Positions 1-7,312 of a stretch of DNA of 17,628 nucleotides are shown here, one piece after another (within the stretch, counting starts at the first letter, position 1; every line of letters starts with the position of its first letter). A program made the position numbers and the translations under genes. The notes beneath the pieces were generated by a model. The model ran no database searches and was not told where the DNA came from. It saw only the letters and a program-made list of their open reading frames with translations. Source of the DNA: Chloroflexota bacterium (GTDB taxonomy: Bacteria; Chloroflexota; Chloroflexia; Thermomicrobiales; JADLAZ01); assembly GCA_020849725.1 (NCBI GenBank), contig JADLAZ010000288.1, positions 1 to 17,628 of the forward strand, given 5' to 3'.

Positions 1-579
1 CTGCGACAGTGGCTGCGCGACGCTATCGGGCGCCTGGTCGGGCGGCCGTACGATCAGATCGTGGACAAGCTGATGGCGTCGCTGCAAGCGCCGGAATCGT
101 GGGAAGCCCTGCGCCTGCAAGTGGTCGAGCCGTTTTTCGAGACGCTCTGGGGGCGGCCGGGCCGCACGGCAGAACTCAATCTGCCGGCGTGGTGGTATCG
201 CGGTCACGCCTTCATCCTGACCCTGGCACTGGTCAGCCTCATTGTCGGCGGCGCTCGGGCGCTGGCGCGTGGCCAACTGACGGCTGGTGATTGGCAGATC
301 GTGGCCTGCCTATTCCTGCTCTTCGCCGGCGCGACCATCATCGCGCTTGGACCCTATCTCATCGGGCTGTACAGCGGACCACCGTTCGGGCGCTATCTCC
401 TGCCGGCAGTGTTGCCTCTCGCCGTTGGCTACGTCGGCGGGCTGGCCTGGGTGCTGCCCGAGCGCCTGCGCGCGCCGGCCGTGGTGGCGCTGCTGGTGGC
501 GTTCGTGGTACTCGATACCTACGCGCTGTTGTACTTCCTGCCGAACCACTTCGCCATCCGGCCGCCGCTGCTGGGTTAG
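1..579 (+). CDS. C-terminal part of a polytopic membrane protein (DUF2142 / membrane glycosyltransferase-like)
   Basis: The reading frame is open from the window edge to TAG at 577-579, so the N-terminus lies outside. The visible 192 residues begin with a soluble stretch, followed by a W/F-rich segment near residues 45-63 (FFETLWGR, then LPAWWY). About four hydrophobic helices follow, near residues 70-86, 100-122, 131-150 and 157-178. The motif GRYLLPAVLPLAV is typical of the late membrane helices of DUF2142-type and PMT/ArnT-like membrane proteins that act in surface glycan assembly. That assignment rests on family resemblance; no catalytic residue is visible in this fragment. The gene leads into a glycosyltransferase cluster on the same strand, which fits a role in exopolysaccharide or glycoprotein assembly. 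Oddly, the frame continues open beyond the TAG straight into the next gene, so this protein may once have been longer. Confidence 0.65.
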   Translation: MRQWLRDAIGRLVGRPYDQIVDKLMASLQAPESWEALRLQVVEPFFETLWGRPGRTAELNLPAWWYRGHAFILTLALVSLIVGGARALARGQLTAGDWQIVACLFLLFAGATIIALGPYLIGLYSGPPFGRYLLPAVLPLAVGYVGGLAWVLPERLRAPAVVALLVAFVVLDTYALLYFLPNHFAIRPPLLG

Positions 580-660
580 CGCACCGTTGCCAGTCGCGCG
601 TCGCTCGACTACGATTCGCCGGCGGCGATGACCGTGTTCGGTCACGCGGCCGGGAGGTTC

Positions 661-1326
661 ATGACGGTGAATGACCGGGCAACGCTCGCATTGGTTCAGT
701 CTCAGCCCGACGAGCCGGGCGAAGTTGGTGACACGGCCAGTCCACCCCGGCAGGGCCGGTCCTGGCCTCTGACGCCAGGCTCGGCGCTCGGCCAGATCAT
801 CCAGCCGCGCCACGACGGCCTGTGCGCCATCGAGTTCCTGATCGCGCTCGAGCCGCGCTTCACCGGCACGCTGACCTGCCACGTGCTGGAGCGCGACACG
901 GAGCAGGAGATCCAGCGGGTGTCAGTTGCCGGCGCTGGCTTGCACGATAACCGCTTTGCGCGCTTCGCGACACCGCCCATTCCGAACACGGCCGGCCGCG
1001 CCGTGTATGTCTGGCTGGAGACGGACGCGCCGGGGCTGGGCGTGTACACCTGCGGGCCAGCCGGTGCGACCGGCGCCCAGCGTGACCATGCGCCGATCGA
1101 CACTAGCCTCGTCTACCGAACCTACGCCGCCGGCCCGGATGCGCGCTGGGTCGACCGCCAGACGATCGAGCATCTCCTCGCCGCGCAGGCCGATCTCACC
1201 CGTGCGCTGCTGAACGCCCGGCTGGCCATCCAGCACCTGACGGACGAGCGCGCCGCCGTCGAACGGCGGGTGCAGGCGCTCCTAGCGTGTCTGATGCCGC
1301 CGGCTACGGACGGCAACCGTGGTTAA
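661..1326 (+). CDS. Hypothetical protein with predicted beta-sandwich domain and C-terminal coiled coil
   Basis: I do not recognise a named family. From ATG 661 the protein has 221 residues. A candidate ribosome site GGGAGG (652-657) precedes this ATG, though its spacing is short; an in-frame ATG at 628 is the alternative start. Residues about 39-132 look like an all-beta domain (alternating hydrophobics, then LHDNRFARF and AVYVWLET). They match in pattern the C-terminal domain of the glycosyltransferase encoded next, which has LRDNRRHAFVF at the equivalent place. Residues about 162-212 form a heptad-like helix rich in Leu, Ala, Arg and Glu, a probable coiled coil. There is no signal peptide or membrane helix. 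The gene overlaps the next one by 8 bp, so translation is probably coupled. The frame is the same as that of the upstream membrane protein with only one TAG between them, so this could be a detached C-terminal extension of that protein rather than an independent gene. Confidence 0.6.
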   Translation: MTVNDRATLALVQSQPDEPGEVGDTASPPRQGRSWPLTPGSALGQIIQPRHDGLCAIEFLIALEPRFTGTLTCHVLERDTEQEIQRVSVAGAGLHDNRFARFATPPIPNTAGRAVYVWLETDAPGLGVYTCGPAGATGAQRDHAPIDTSLVYRTYAAGPDARWVDRQTIEHLLAAQADLTRALLNARLAIQHLTDERAAVERRVQALLACLMPPATDGNRG

Positions 1327-3226
1327 TCGGGCTGGCCCACCACCCCCCACCGGACCCATCGCCGTGCAGGGCGAGGGGCAGGGCGCACGGCGCGTGCTGG
1401 TGCTGTCCGGCGACGTGGTGCCATTTCCCGGGCTGCCGACCAGCGGCGCTGGCCTGCGGGCCTGGGGCATCGCTCAGGGCCTGGCCAGCGCCGGCCACGA
1501 CGTTACGCTGCTGATGCCTGAGCGCAGCCTATCTGCCCTCACCATCGACCCGGCGGTCGCCGCCCCACTGCGCGACTGGACCTATGACCCGGCCGCCGCC
1601 GGGGCCGCCATCGCGCGCTGGCAACCCGACGTCATCGTCTTGCAGCACTGGTGGTTGGCCACCCACATCGACCCGGGGCCAACGCCGCTGGTTATCGACC
1701 TGCACGGGCCGCTGCTATTGGAGACGCTCTATCAGAGCCACGCCGATTACGAGGCGCTGGCGCGCCAGAAGATCGCCGCGCTGGGTCGGGCCGATTTCGT
1801 GACCTGTGCGGGCGAGTTCCAGCGCACCTACTTCTATCCCTGGCTCCTGCTGGCTGGCTTCGACCTGAGGGAGCCGTCGATCGCCGCCGTGCCGGTGTCG
1901 CTGTCGCCGGTCCTGCCGCCCCACCAGCCCACGGGCGATGTCACCTTTGTCTATGGCGGTATCTACCTCCCCTGGCAGAACCCGTTGCTGGCGCTGGGTA
2001 CGCTGGTGCAGCGGCTGGAGGACCGCGGGCAGGGTTCGCTGCATTTCTTCGGCGGCCCGCACCCGGTTCTCAAGCTCGCCGCTGCGGAATACGAGCAGAT
2101 CGAGCGGCGTCTGGCTGCCAGTTCGCGTGTCGTCGCGCACGGGCTGATCGCCCATGACCAACTGCTGACCGCCTACCGGCAGGCCCACGTCGCCTTCGAC
2201 GTGATGGCGCGCAACCCGGAGCGCGAGCTGGCCTTCACCACTCGCACCGTCGAGTACCTCTGGTGCGGCCTGCCAGTCGTCTACAACGACTACGCCGAGT
2301 TGGCTGGCCTGATCCGCGCCTACGAGGCCGGCTGGTGCGTCGACCCGTCAGACGCGGCAGCCATCGCGACCGTCGTCGACCAGGTCCTGGATGACCCGGA
2401 TGAGGCCGCCCGGCGCGGGCGCAATGCCCAACGCCTGGCGCGCGAGCGGCTCACCTGGGATCACACGATCGCCCCTCTCGATGCCTTCTGCCGGCATCCG
2501 GCCAAGCGCCGGCCGCGATCGCCCGACCTGCGCACGGTGGGTGTTCGGCCAGCGGCGCTGCGGCCGATCGAAGCCATGCCTGACGCACTGGCCCTGGCCC
2601 TCGATCAGGTCGAGGCGCTAGCGCTGCAGGCCCGCGCCAGCGCCGATCTGCTACCCATCGAGGCCGGGCGCCGGCACACGCTGACCGCGCGCGCGGCCGG
2701 CCAGGCGAAGCAGGTGGTCAAACAGCGCCTTGGGCTGGACCGCGGCCTGACGCTGGCCGACTACGGGGCGGTATACGCCGGCGACCTGGCCGGCGGAGTC
2801 GTTCACGCGCAGTCGTTCGAGCGCGGGGCTGGCACGCTGTATCGGGTCGACGTTGTCTTCGCTACCTTTGGCCGCCTGAATCCGTCCCGCGTTCGCTTCC
2901 GCCTGCTCGAGCTAACCGAGGCGGGGGTCGGCCGCGAGCTTGTCAGCCAGGAGGTCGCCGCGGCGGAGTTGCGCGACAACCGCCGCCATGCGTTCGTATT
3001 CGCCCCACTGGCGCCGGCTCCCGGTAGCGAGATACTCATCCAGATCGACTCGCCCGATGCCGACGCGACCACGACCGTCGGGCTGTGGTCGGTGCCTGGC
3101 CAAGGGCCACTCACACCCCAACGCAGCGTCAATGGCCAGCCTGCGCCCGGCAGCCTCCTGTGCTGGCCGATCGAGTACCTGCCGGCCGGCGGCACACCCA
3201 CGACCGGCGAGGCCGGCAGCCCATGA
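1319..3226 (+). CDS. GT4-type (GT-B) glycosyltransferase with C-terminal beta-sandwich domain
   Basis: This 635-residue protein probably transfers a sugar from a nucleotide donor to a surface glycan in the cytoplasm. The GT-B body spans residues about 24-395. It has an N-terminal Rossmann strand (RRVLVLSGDVVPFPG) with the loop TSGAGLRAWGIAQGLASAGH, the strand PLVIDLHGP near 123-131, the second Rossmann domain starting at DVTFVYGGIY near 207, and the acceptor/donor region TRTVEYLWCGLPVVYNDY near 308-325. The last part is a variant of the GT4 signature in which Glu312 would sit at the usual catalytic or donor-binding Glu. Residues about 420-475 are helical. Residues about 492-592 form a beta-sandwich resembling the one in the preceding gene. 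The start is GTG at 1319, overlapping the upstream stop by 8 bp. The stop overlaps the next ATG (ATGA at 3223-3226), so the genes form one operon. Donor and acceptor cannot be deduced. Confidence 0.85.
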   Translation: MVNRAGPPPPTGPIAVQGEGQGARRVLVLSGDVVPFPGLPTSGAGLRAWGIAQGLASAGHDVTLLMPERSLSALTIDPAVAAPLRDWTYDPAAAGAAIARWQPDVIVLQHWWLATHIDPGPTPLVIDLHGPLLLETLYQSHADYEALARQKIAALGRADFVTCAGEFQRTYFYPWLLLAGFDLREPSIAAVPVSLSPVLPPHQPTGDVTFVYGGIYLPWQNPLLALGTLVQRLEDRGQGSLHFFGGPHPVLKLAAAEYEQIERRLAASSRVVAHGLIAHDQLLTAYRQAHVAFDVMARNPERELAFTTRTVEYLWCGLPVVYNDYAELAGLIRAYEAGWCVDPSDAAAIATVVDQVLDDPDEAARRGRNAQRLARERLTWDHTIAPLDAFCRHPAKRRPRSPDLRTVGVRPAALRPIEAMPDALALALDQVEALALQARASADLLPIEAGRRHTLTARAAGQAKQVVKQRLGLDRGLTLADYGAVYAGDLAGGVVHAQSFERGAGTLYRVDVVFATFGRLNPSRVRFRLLELTEAGVGRELVSQEVAAAELRDNRRHAFVFAPLAPAPGSEILIQIDSPDADATTTVGLWSVPGQGPLTPQRSVNGQPAPGSLLCWPIEYLPAGGTPTTGEAGSP

Positions 3227-4518
3227 CCGCGGAGCAGCCTGCACCGGCGCAACCAGGAGCGCCGGCTAGCTGGGCCGCCGTCGTCGTCAACTGGAATGGC
3301 GCGGCCGATTTGCCGGCGTGTCTGGCGGCTGTCGCCGCTCAAGGCTGGCCTCCGGCCGAGATCGTCGTCGTAGACAACGCCTCCAGCGATGGCTCATTGG
3401 CCGTGTTGGCGCAGTGGTCCGGGCCGGCCGTTCGCGTCATTGCCAGCAACGTCAATCTCGGGTTCGCCGGCGGCGCGAATGCCGGCCTGCGCGCCACGTC
3501 CACACCGCTCGTCGCCATTCTCAATCCCGATGTCACCCTCTACCCGACATGGGCCAGCGCGCTGCAGACGGTCTTTCGCGACCCGCGCCTCGGCGCGGCC
3601 GGTGGCAAGCTGCTCTATGCCGACAGCCGGCTGGTGCAGCACGCCGGCGGTGCGATTGACCCAGTGTCGCTCGTCGCGATCAATATCGGGCGCGGTGACG
3701 TGGACGCCGGCCAGCACGAGGCGCCGGCGGAGGTCGACTTTCTCACCGGTGCGGCGCTGATGCTTCGTCGCGCTGCCGTCGATTCGATCGGCCTCTTCGA
3801 TGAGGCGTTCTACCCCGCCTACTACGAAGACGTTGACCTGTGCGTCCGCCTGCACGCCGCCGGCTGGGGCGTGCGCTATGTGCCATCGGCGGTTGGTCTC
3901 CACCGCGAGTCGGCCAGCGTCGACGGCGGCAGCACCGCCTATTTCCGGATGATCCACGCCGGCCGGCTGCGCTACGCCGTCAAGCACCTGCCACTGGCCA
4001 ACCTGATCGACACGTTTCTCCCGGCCGAGGCGCGACGCCTGAGCGAGGCCAGCCAGCATGCAACCGGTGCGCCGGCGGCCGATCAGACTGGCCGCTCGGT
4101 ATTCCCGGCGGCGCTGGTGCGGCGGCCAAGCACTGGCCAGGCGGCGACATCCGACCTGCCCAAGCGCGTGGCCGAGGTCGGGGAGCGCTGGCTGGTGGAA
4201 GAGCGGCCATTTCGGTCCTCCGTGCCGATCATCGGCCCGGTCGTCGCCTGGCTGCGGTCACGCTTGAACGATGCCGGGCCACGCTGGCACGTCCGCGCCA
4301 TCCTGGCGCAGCAGATCGAGTTCAACGCGGCAGTCTACCGCGCCGTGCGCGCGATCGCAGCCGAAGCCGACGCCGGCCAACTCCAGACGCAGGCGACGGC
4401 CGCCGTACTTGCCGAGCGGCTCGAGGCACTGGCCACCGAGCAGCAGCGCCTGCTCGACCGCCTCCAGGCGCTCGAGCAGCGGCTGACCGCGCTCACGCCC
4501 GACAACAACACCAGCTAG
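3223..4518 (+). CDS. GT2 family glycosyltransferase with C-terminal coiled coil
   Basis: This 431-residue protein has a GT-A fold domain at residues about 16-255. It includes AAVVVNWNGAADLPACL (18-34), EIVVVDNASSDGS (46-58), NLGFAGGANAGL (78-89), the DXD-like metal site NPDV (101-104), TGAALMLRR (175-183) and YEDVDLCVRLHAAGW (201-215). This is the rhamnosyltransferase/WbbL-like layout of inverting GT2 enzymes that add sugars such as dTDP-rhamnose to surface polysaccharide; the actual sugar is unknown. Beyond the catalytic domain is a linker, then a segment RPFRSSVPIIGPVVAWLR (328-345) followed by QQIEFNAAVYRAVRAI (363-378). The protein ends in a predicted coiled coil (about 385-424). ATG 3223 is chosen because it forms an ATGA overlap with the upstream stop and begins just before the conserved first strand. 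The gene ends 11 bp before the convergent DUF4126 gene. Confidence 0.88.
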   Translation: MTAEQPAPAQPGAPASWAAVVVNWNGAADLPACLAAVAAQGWPPAEIVVVDNASSDGSLAVLAQWSGPAVRVIASNVNLGFAGGANAGLRATSTPLVAILNPDVTLYPTWASALQTVFRDPRLGAAGGKLLYADSRLVQHAGGAIDPVSLVAINIGRGDVDAGQHEAPAEVDFLTGAALMLRRAAVDSIGLFDEAFYPAYYEDVDLCVRLHAAGWGVRYVPSAVGLHRESASVDGGSTAYFRMIHAGRLRYAVKHLPLANLIDTFLPAEARRLSEASQHATGAPAADQTGRSVFPAALVRRPSTGQAATSDLPKRVAEVGERWLVEERPFRSSVPIIGPVVAWLRSRLNDAGPRWHVRAILAQQIEFNAAVYRAVRAIAAEADAGQLQTQATAAVLAERLEALATEQQRLLDRLQALEQRLTALTPDNNTS

Positions 4519-4529
4519 GTGGCGCCCCG

Positions 4530-5126
4530 TTAGACGCCGGTCACCGTTGGCGCTTCCGGTGGCTCCGGCAGACCTGACCGGCGACCGGGCCGGCGCAACA
4601 CCAGCAGCAGGCCCACCAGCAACGCCACGATCGTGAGCGCCACCACCACACCGGCCAGCGGCCGCAGCAGAGTTAGGACCGCGCCGGTCGCGGCGACCAG
4701 ATCTTCCAGCATGCTGACGAGCGGGATAGCCAGGCCACCACTGGCCGTGGTGACGCGCGCGCGGACGGCGGCCTTGAGCAGATGGACCGCGCCGGCGCAG
4801 ACGGCGCCGATGGCGGCTGCGGCGACCGGGGCCAGGTCCGTCGCGGCAGCGCCGGCCATCGCAACCAGCGCACCGGCGATGGGCCGCACGGCCAGGCCGA
4901 TCCGCTCGCTCGCCGGGGCCAGCCGCGGCATCTTGGTGATGAAAATCTCCGCTGTCAGCGCCGCGCCAAGCGCCACCAGCACCCAGGGGTTGCCGAGCCA
5001 GGCCAGCGCTGGCGGCAGCACGATCGTGCCGGCAACGCGGGCCGCCAGGCCGACGATGAGCAGCACGAGATAGGCGTTGAGGCCGGCTGGCGCCGCCAGG
5101 CCAACTGCGGTGAGCAAACCCGCCAC
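4530..5126 (-). CDS. DUF4126 family integral membrane protein
   Basis: The product has 198 residues and is very hydrophobic, with about five membrane segments spread over residues 3-178, followed by a short Pro/Arg-rich cytosolic tail. The N-terminal GLAAPAGLNAYLVLLIVGLAAR and the later VTTASGGLAIPLVSMLEDLVA match my recollection of the DUF4126 family, which has no established biochemical function. The start is GTG at 5124-5126, six bases after the stop of the upstream glycosyltransferase, so the two are very likely translated from one mRNA. A purine-rich GGGTAGGGA within the end of the upstream gene may serve as ribosome site. It is the last gene of the lexA transcription unit and faces the GT2 gene tail to tail. 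A role in membrane or envelope maintenance, possibly connected to the glycosyltransferase before it, is inference. Confidence 0.75.
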   Translation of the reverse strand: MAGLLTAVGLAAPAGLNAYLVLLIVGLAARVAGTIVLPPALAWLGNPWVLVALGAALTAEIFITKMPRLAPASERIGLAVRPIAGALVAMAGAAATDLAPVAAAAIGAVCAGAVHLLKAAVRARVTTASGGLAIPLVSMLEDLVAATGAVLTLLRPLAGVVVALTIVALLVGLLLVLRRPGRRSGLPEPPEAPTVTGV

Positions 5127-5132
5127 CTGTCC

Positions 5133-6425
5133 CTACCCATTCCCACGACGCTCACCCGGCGGCCGCTGGACGCTGGCGAGGGCCGCGGCATATGCCGCTT
5201 CGACCCGGTCGGTCAGGCGCTCCCAGGTGTGATCGCGCCAGACCCGAACGCGACCGGCCTCTGCCAGGCGACTGCGCTCGCCGGGACAGTCTAGCAAGTG
5301 GGCAGCACCGCGAGCCAGTGCGTTGCTGTCGCCCGCTTCTACTAGCAGACCGGCCTGGCCGGCGCTCAAGTAGGCGACCGTCTCGCCGACGGCCTCGGCC
5401 ACGACCGGGATACCCAGCGCCATGACTTCCAGTAGCTTCACCGGCGCCTTCGACCGGTCGATGAGCGTGTCGTCAATGGGGTACACCGCGACGTCGGCGC
5501 AGCGCAAGAGCGCCGGCAGGTCCTCAAATGGCGCCTGACCGACGACGGTCAGCGCCGGCGCCAGCCCCGCTGCTCGCGCCAGCGCCACCAACTGCCGCTC
5601 CTCGCCGGCCGGCCCCGCCCCGACAACGAGCAGGCGCGCCGTGGGCACCCGCTCCCGCACCCCCACCAGCAGCGTCATCACCCTTGCTGGCGTCACGACG
5701 TCGAAACGCGTGTACAGGAGCAGCGTCGGAGCCTCGGGCAACCCTCGCGCGGCCCGGGCGACCGGCGCCGGCGGCGCCTCCGTCACCCAGCCAGCATGTC
5801 GCCGTCGCGAGACGCCGTTCGGTACATACACCACCCGCGCCGGCGCGACCCCCAGCCCCCACACCTGTGTCTCTAGCGTGCGGCTCGCCACTGTCACCAG
5901 GCGTGCCTGACGAGGCAAGCGCCGCGCCTGCCAGTCAAAGACACGCTGCATGACCGGTCCGTAGAAGCCGACCCGGTCATTCCAACCGCCACGGCCCTCC
6001 CAATCGTCGTTATCGACGGCGAGCGGCCAGCCGGCGCCGGCCAGCGCCATCGCCACCAGACCGCCATAGCCCTTCGGCTTGAAGCAGTGGAGCAGCGGCG
6101 GCCAGAGTTGCCCCGGCTGGCGCGGCGCCGCCCGGGCCGCGGCCAGCATGCGCCGAGTGATGGCCGGCGGCCCGCCACCGAGCGCCACCTGGATGACGGT
6201 CACTCCACCGATGGAATCGACGCGTCCACCATCTTCCGGCGAGTCCCACGGCGGGACCACCAGTCGAACCGACCAGCCGCGCTCGGCCAACTCCTGGGCC
6301 AGCGGCAGCGCCCGCGCGCTCATGGTGCCCTTGGTGCGCAGGCCGAAGGTGCCGACGATGACGAGCGGCGGATGGGGGTCCACCAGCGGCAGTCCGTCAG
6401 CCTCCGCCGCGGACGACACCGCCAT
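5133..6425 (-). CDS. GT4-type (GT-B) glycosyltransferase downstream of lexA
   Basis: This 430-residue protein has a typical GT-B layout. The N-terminal domain opens with LVIVGTFGLRTKGTMSARALPLAQELAERGW (residues 21-51). The inter-domain strand RVVYVPNGV lies at 197-205, a standard GT4 feature. In the second domain, APTLLLYTRFDVV is at 232-244, RLLVVGAGP at 264-272, DVAVYPIDDTL at 311-321 and KAPVKLLEVMALGIPVVAEAVGE at 327-349. The last of these carries the nucleotide-diphosphate-binding Lys and Glu of GT4 enzymes. It should transfer a sugar from an NDP- or GDP-sugar to a lipid-linked or surface glycan at the inner face of the membrane; the substrates are unknown. A clear ribosome site GGAGG (6434-6438) sits 8 bases before ATG 6425. 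It lies 40 bp after lexA with no obvious terminator and 6 bp before the DUF4126 gene, so it is probably co-transcribed with both. Confidence 0.85.
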   Translation of the reverse strand: MAVSSAAEADGLPLVDPHPPLVIVGTFGLRTKGTMSARALPLAQELAERGWSVRLVVPPWDSPEDGGRVDSIGGVTVIQVALGGGPPAITRRMLAAARAAPRQPGQLWPPLLHCFKPKGYGGLVAMALAGAGWPLAVDNDDWEGRGGWNDRVGFYGPVMQRVFDWQARRLPRQARLVTVASRTLETQVWGLGVAPARVVYVPNGVSRRRHAGWVTEAPPAPVARAARGLPEAPTLLLYTRFDVVTPARVMTLLVGVRERVPTARLLVVGAGPAGEERQLVALARAAGLAPALTVVGQAPFEDLPALLRCADVAVYPIDDTLIDRSKAPVKLLEVMALGIPVVAEAVGETVAYLSAGQAGLLVEAGDSNALARGAAHLLDCPGERSRLAEAGRVRVWRDHTWERLTDRVEAAYAAALASVQRPPGERRGNG

Positions 6426-6465
6426 GTGTCACGCCTCCGCTCGGTCGTCGCCGCGCCCGCTCAGC

Positions 6466-7113
6466 TCACTGGATGGATCGCAGGACACCGACCAGCTTGC
6501 CCTGGACCTCGACGTTGGCCGGGTCACAGTAGATCGGCAGCATGGTCACGTTCGCCGGCTGCAACCGGACCCGGTCGCCCTCGTGATAGAAGCGCTTCAG
6601 CGTCGTCTCGCGCTCGGCCCTCAGCCAGACGGCGACCGTGTCGCCATTGTCGCACGTCTGCGCGTGGCGCAGGATGACGATGTCGCCGTCGTTGATCAGG
6701 GCATCAACCATGGAGTAGCCTCGCACCTTCAAGGCAAACAGCCCATCGCGCCGGCCTGGCAGCAGTGTGCTGCTCATCTCGACTGACTCGGCAAACTCGC
6801 CAGTCGCCAGGTCGTCCAGCACCGGAATCGGCAGGCCGGCGGCGATCTCACCAACGAGCGGCACCTGGAACAGGGCCGCCGGTGCGCTGGGCGCGCCCCC
6901 TAACTCGGTAAGCTCCAGGCCACGGGAGATCTTCTTGTTGCGCCGGATGTAGCCCTTTTCCTCCAACGCCTTCAGGTTGTAGTCGACGACACTGGTCGAG
7001 GTGATGCGGCAATGCTCCTGGATTTCTCGGATCGTCGGCGGATACCGAGTATCGTGATAGAAATCCTTGATAAAGCGCAGGATTGCGTCCTGCCGTCCGG
7101 AAATCCCCTTCAC
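6466..7113 (-). CDS. lexA: LexA, SOS-response transcriptional repressor
   Basis: LexA represses DNA-damage genes and inactivates itself by RecA-stimulated cleavage. The 215-residue product has the usual length. Residues 1-66 form the winged helix-turn-helix (YPPTIREIQEHCRITSTSVVDYNLKALEEKGYI). The S24 peptidase domain follows with the Ala92-Gly93 cleavage site inside VPLVGEIAAGLP, nucleophile Ser134 in VRGYSMVD and general-base Lys173 in TLKRF. All key residues are present, so the protein should be functional. The start is GTG at 7111-7113, preceded by GAGGAGGG about five bases upstream; this start gives the conserved SGRQ...ILRFI opening. The promoter upstream contains a perfect palindromic SOS box, so autoregulation is expected. 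A glycosyltransferase and a DUF4126 gene follow on the same strand. The cvpA-mutS2 unit is divergent. Confidence 0.96.
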   Translation of the reverse strand: MKGISGRQDAILRFIKDFYHDTRYPPTIREIQEHCRITSTSVVDYNLKALEEKGYIRRNKKISRGLELTELGGAPSAPAALFQVPLVGEIAAGLPIPVLDDLATGEFAESVEMSSTLLPGRRDGLFALKVRGYSMVDALINDGDIVILRHAQTCDNGDTVAVWLRAERETTLKRFYHEGDRVRLQPANVTMLPIYCDPANVEVQGKLVGVLRSIQ

Positions 7114-7207
7114 CGCGACCCTCCTCGCCGGCTACCGGCGCCTAGGACCAATGTCACCTGTCGCCCCCGGCGCTGCCCCGCTACGATGGGAGCAGCCTGC
7201 TGGCGCC

Positions 7208-7237
7208 ATTATAACCGCGAACATATGTTCGCGTCAA
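7208..7237 (-). promoter_or_regulatory. Sigma-70 promoter of the lexA unit
   Basis: Read on the minus strand, this segment has a -35 element TTGACG (7232-7237), an 18-bp spacer and a perfect -10 element TATAAT (7208-7213). Transcription would start near 7201, leaving a leader of roughly 88 nt before the lexA GTG at 7113. The whole spacer is occupied by the SOS box, so repressor binding would directly exclude RNA polymerase. The motif quality is unusually high for such a GC-rich genome. Confidence 0.8.
7216..7233. promoter_or_regulatory. LexA operator (SOS box)
   Basis: CGCGAACATATGTTCGCG is an 18-bp perfect inverted repeat. Its core CGAACATATGTTCG (7218-7231) fits the Gram-positive type LexA box, CGAAC-n4-GTTCG, known from Bacillus and Actinobacteria. 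It lies between the -35 and -10 of the lexA promoter, the classic autoregulatory position. It also lies about 80 bp upstream of the divergent cvpA-like gene and could affect that side too. By eye I found no other GAAC-n4-GTTC site in the window. Confidence 0.88.
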
Positions 7238-7312
7238 GTGGGTCGAGCAGATGATGAGCGCGCCCCAGGGACTGTGGCGGCGCGGGTGTGGCAGTGAGAG
7301 TGGGTGGCCGCC

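Noticed and set aside
3085..3222. Upstream extension of the GT2 gene to ATG 3085
   Set aside because: The extension overlaps the end of the upstream glycosyltransferase by about 140 bp and reads as Arg/Pro-rich noise. ATG 3223 gives an ATGA junction and the normal family start.
3394..4059. 221-codon open frame antisense to the GT2 gene
   Set aside because: The GT2 frame carries clear catalytic motifs throughout this stretch, so the antisense frame is a shadow.
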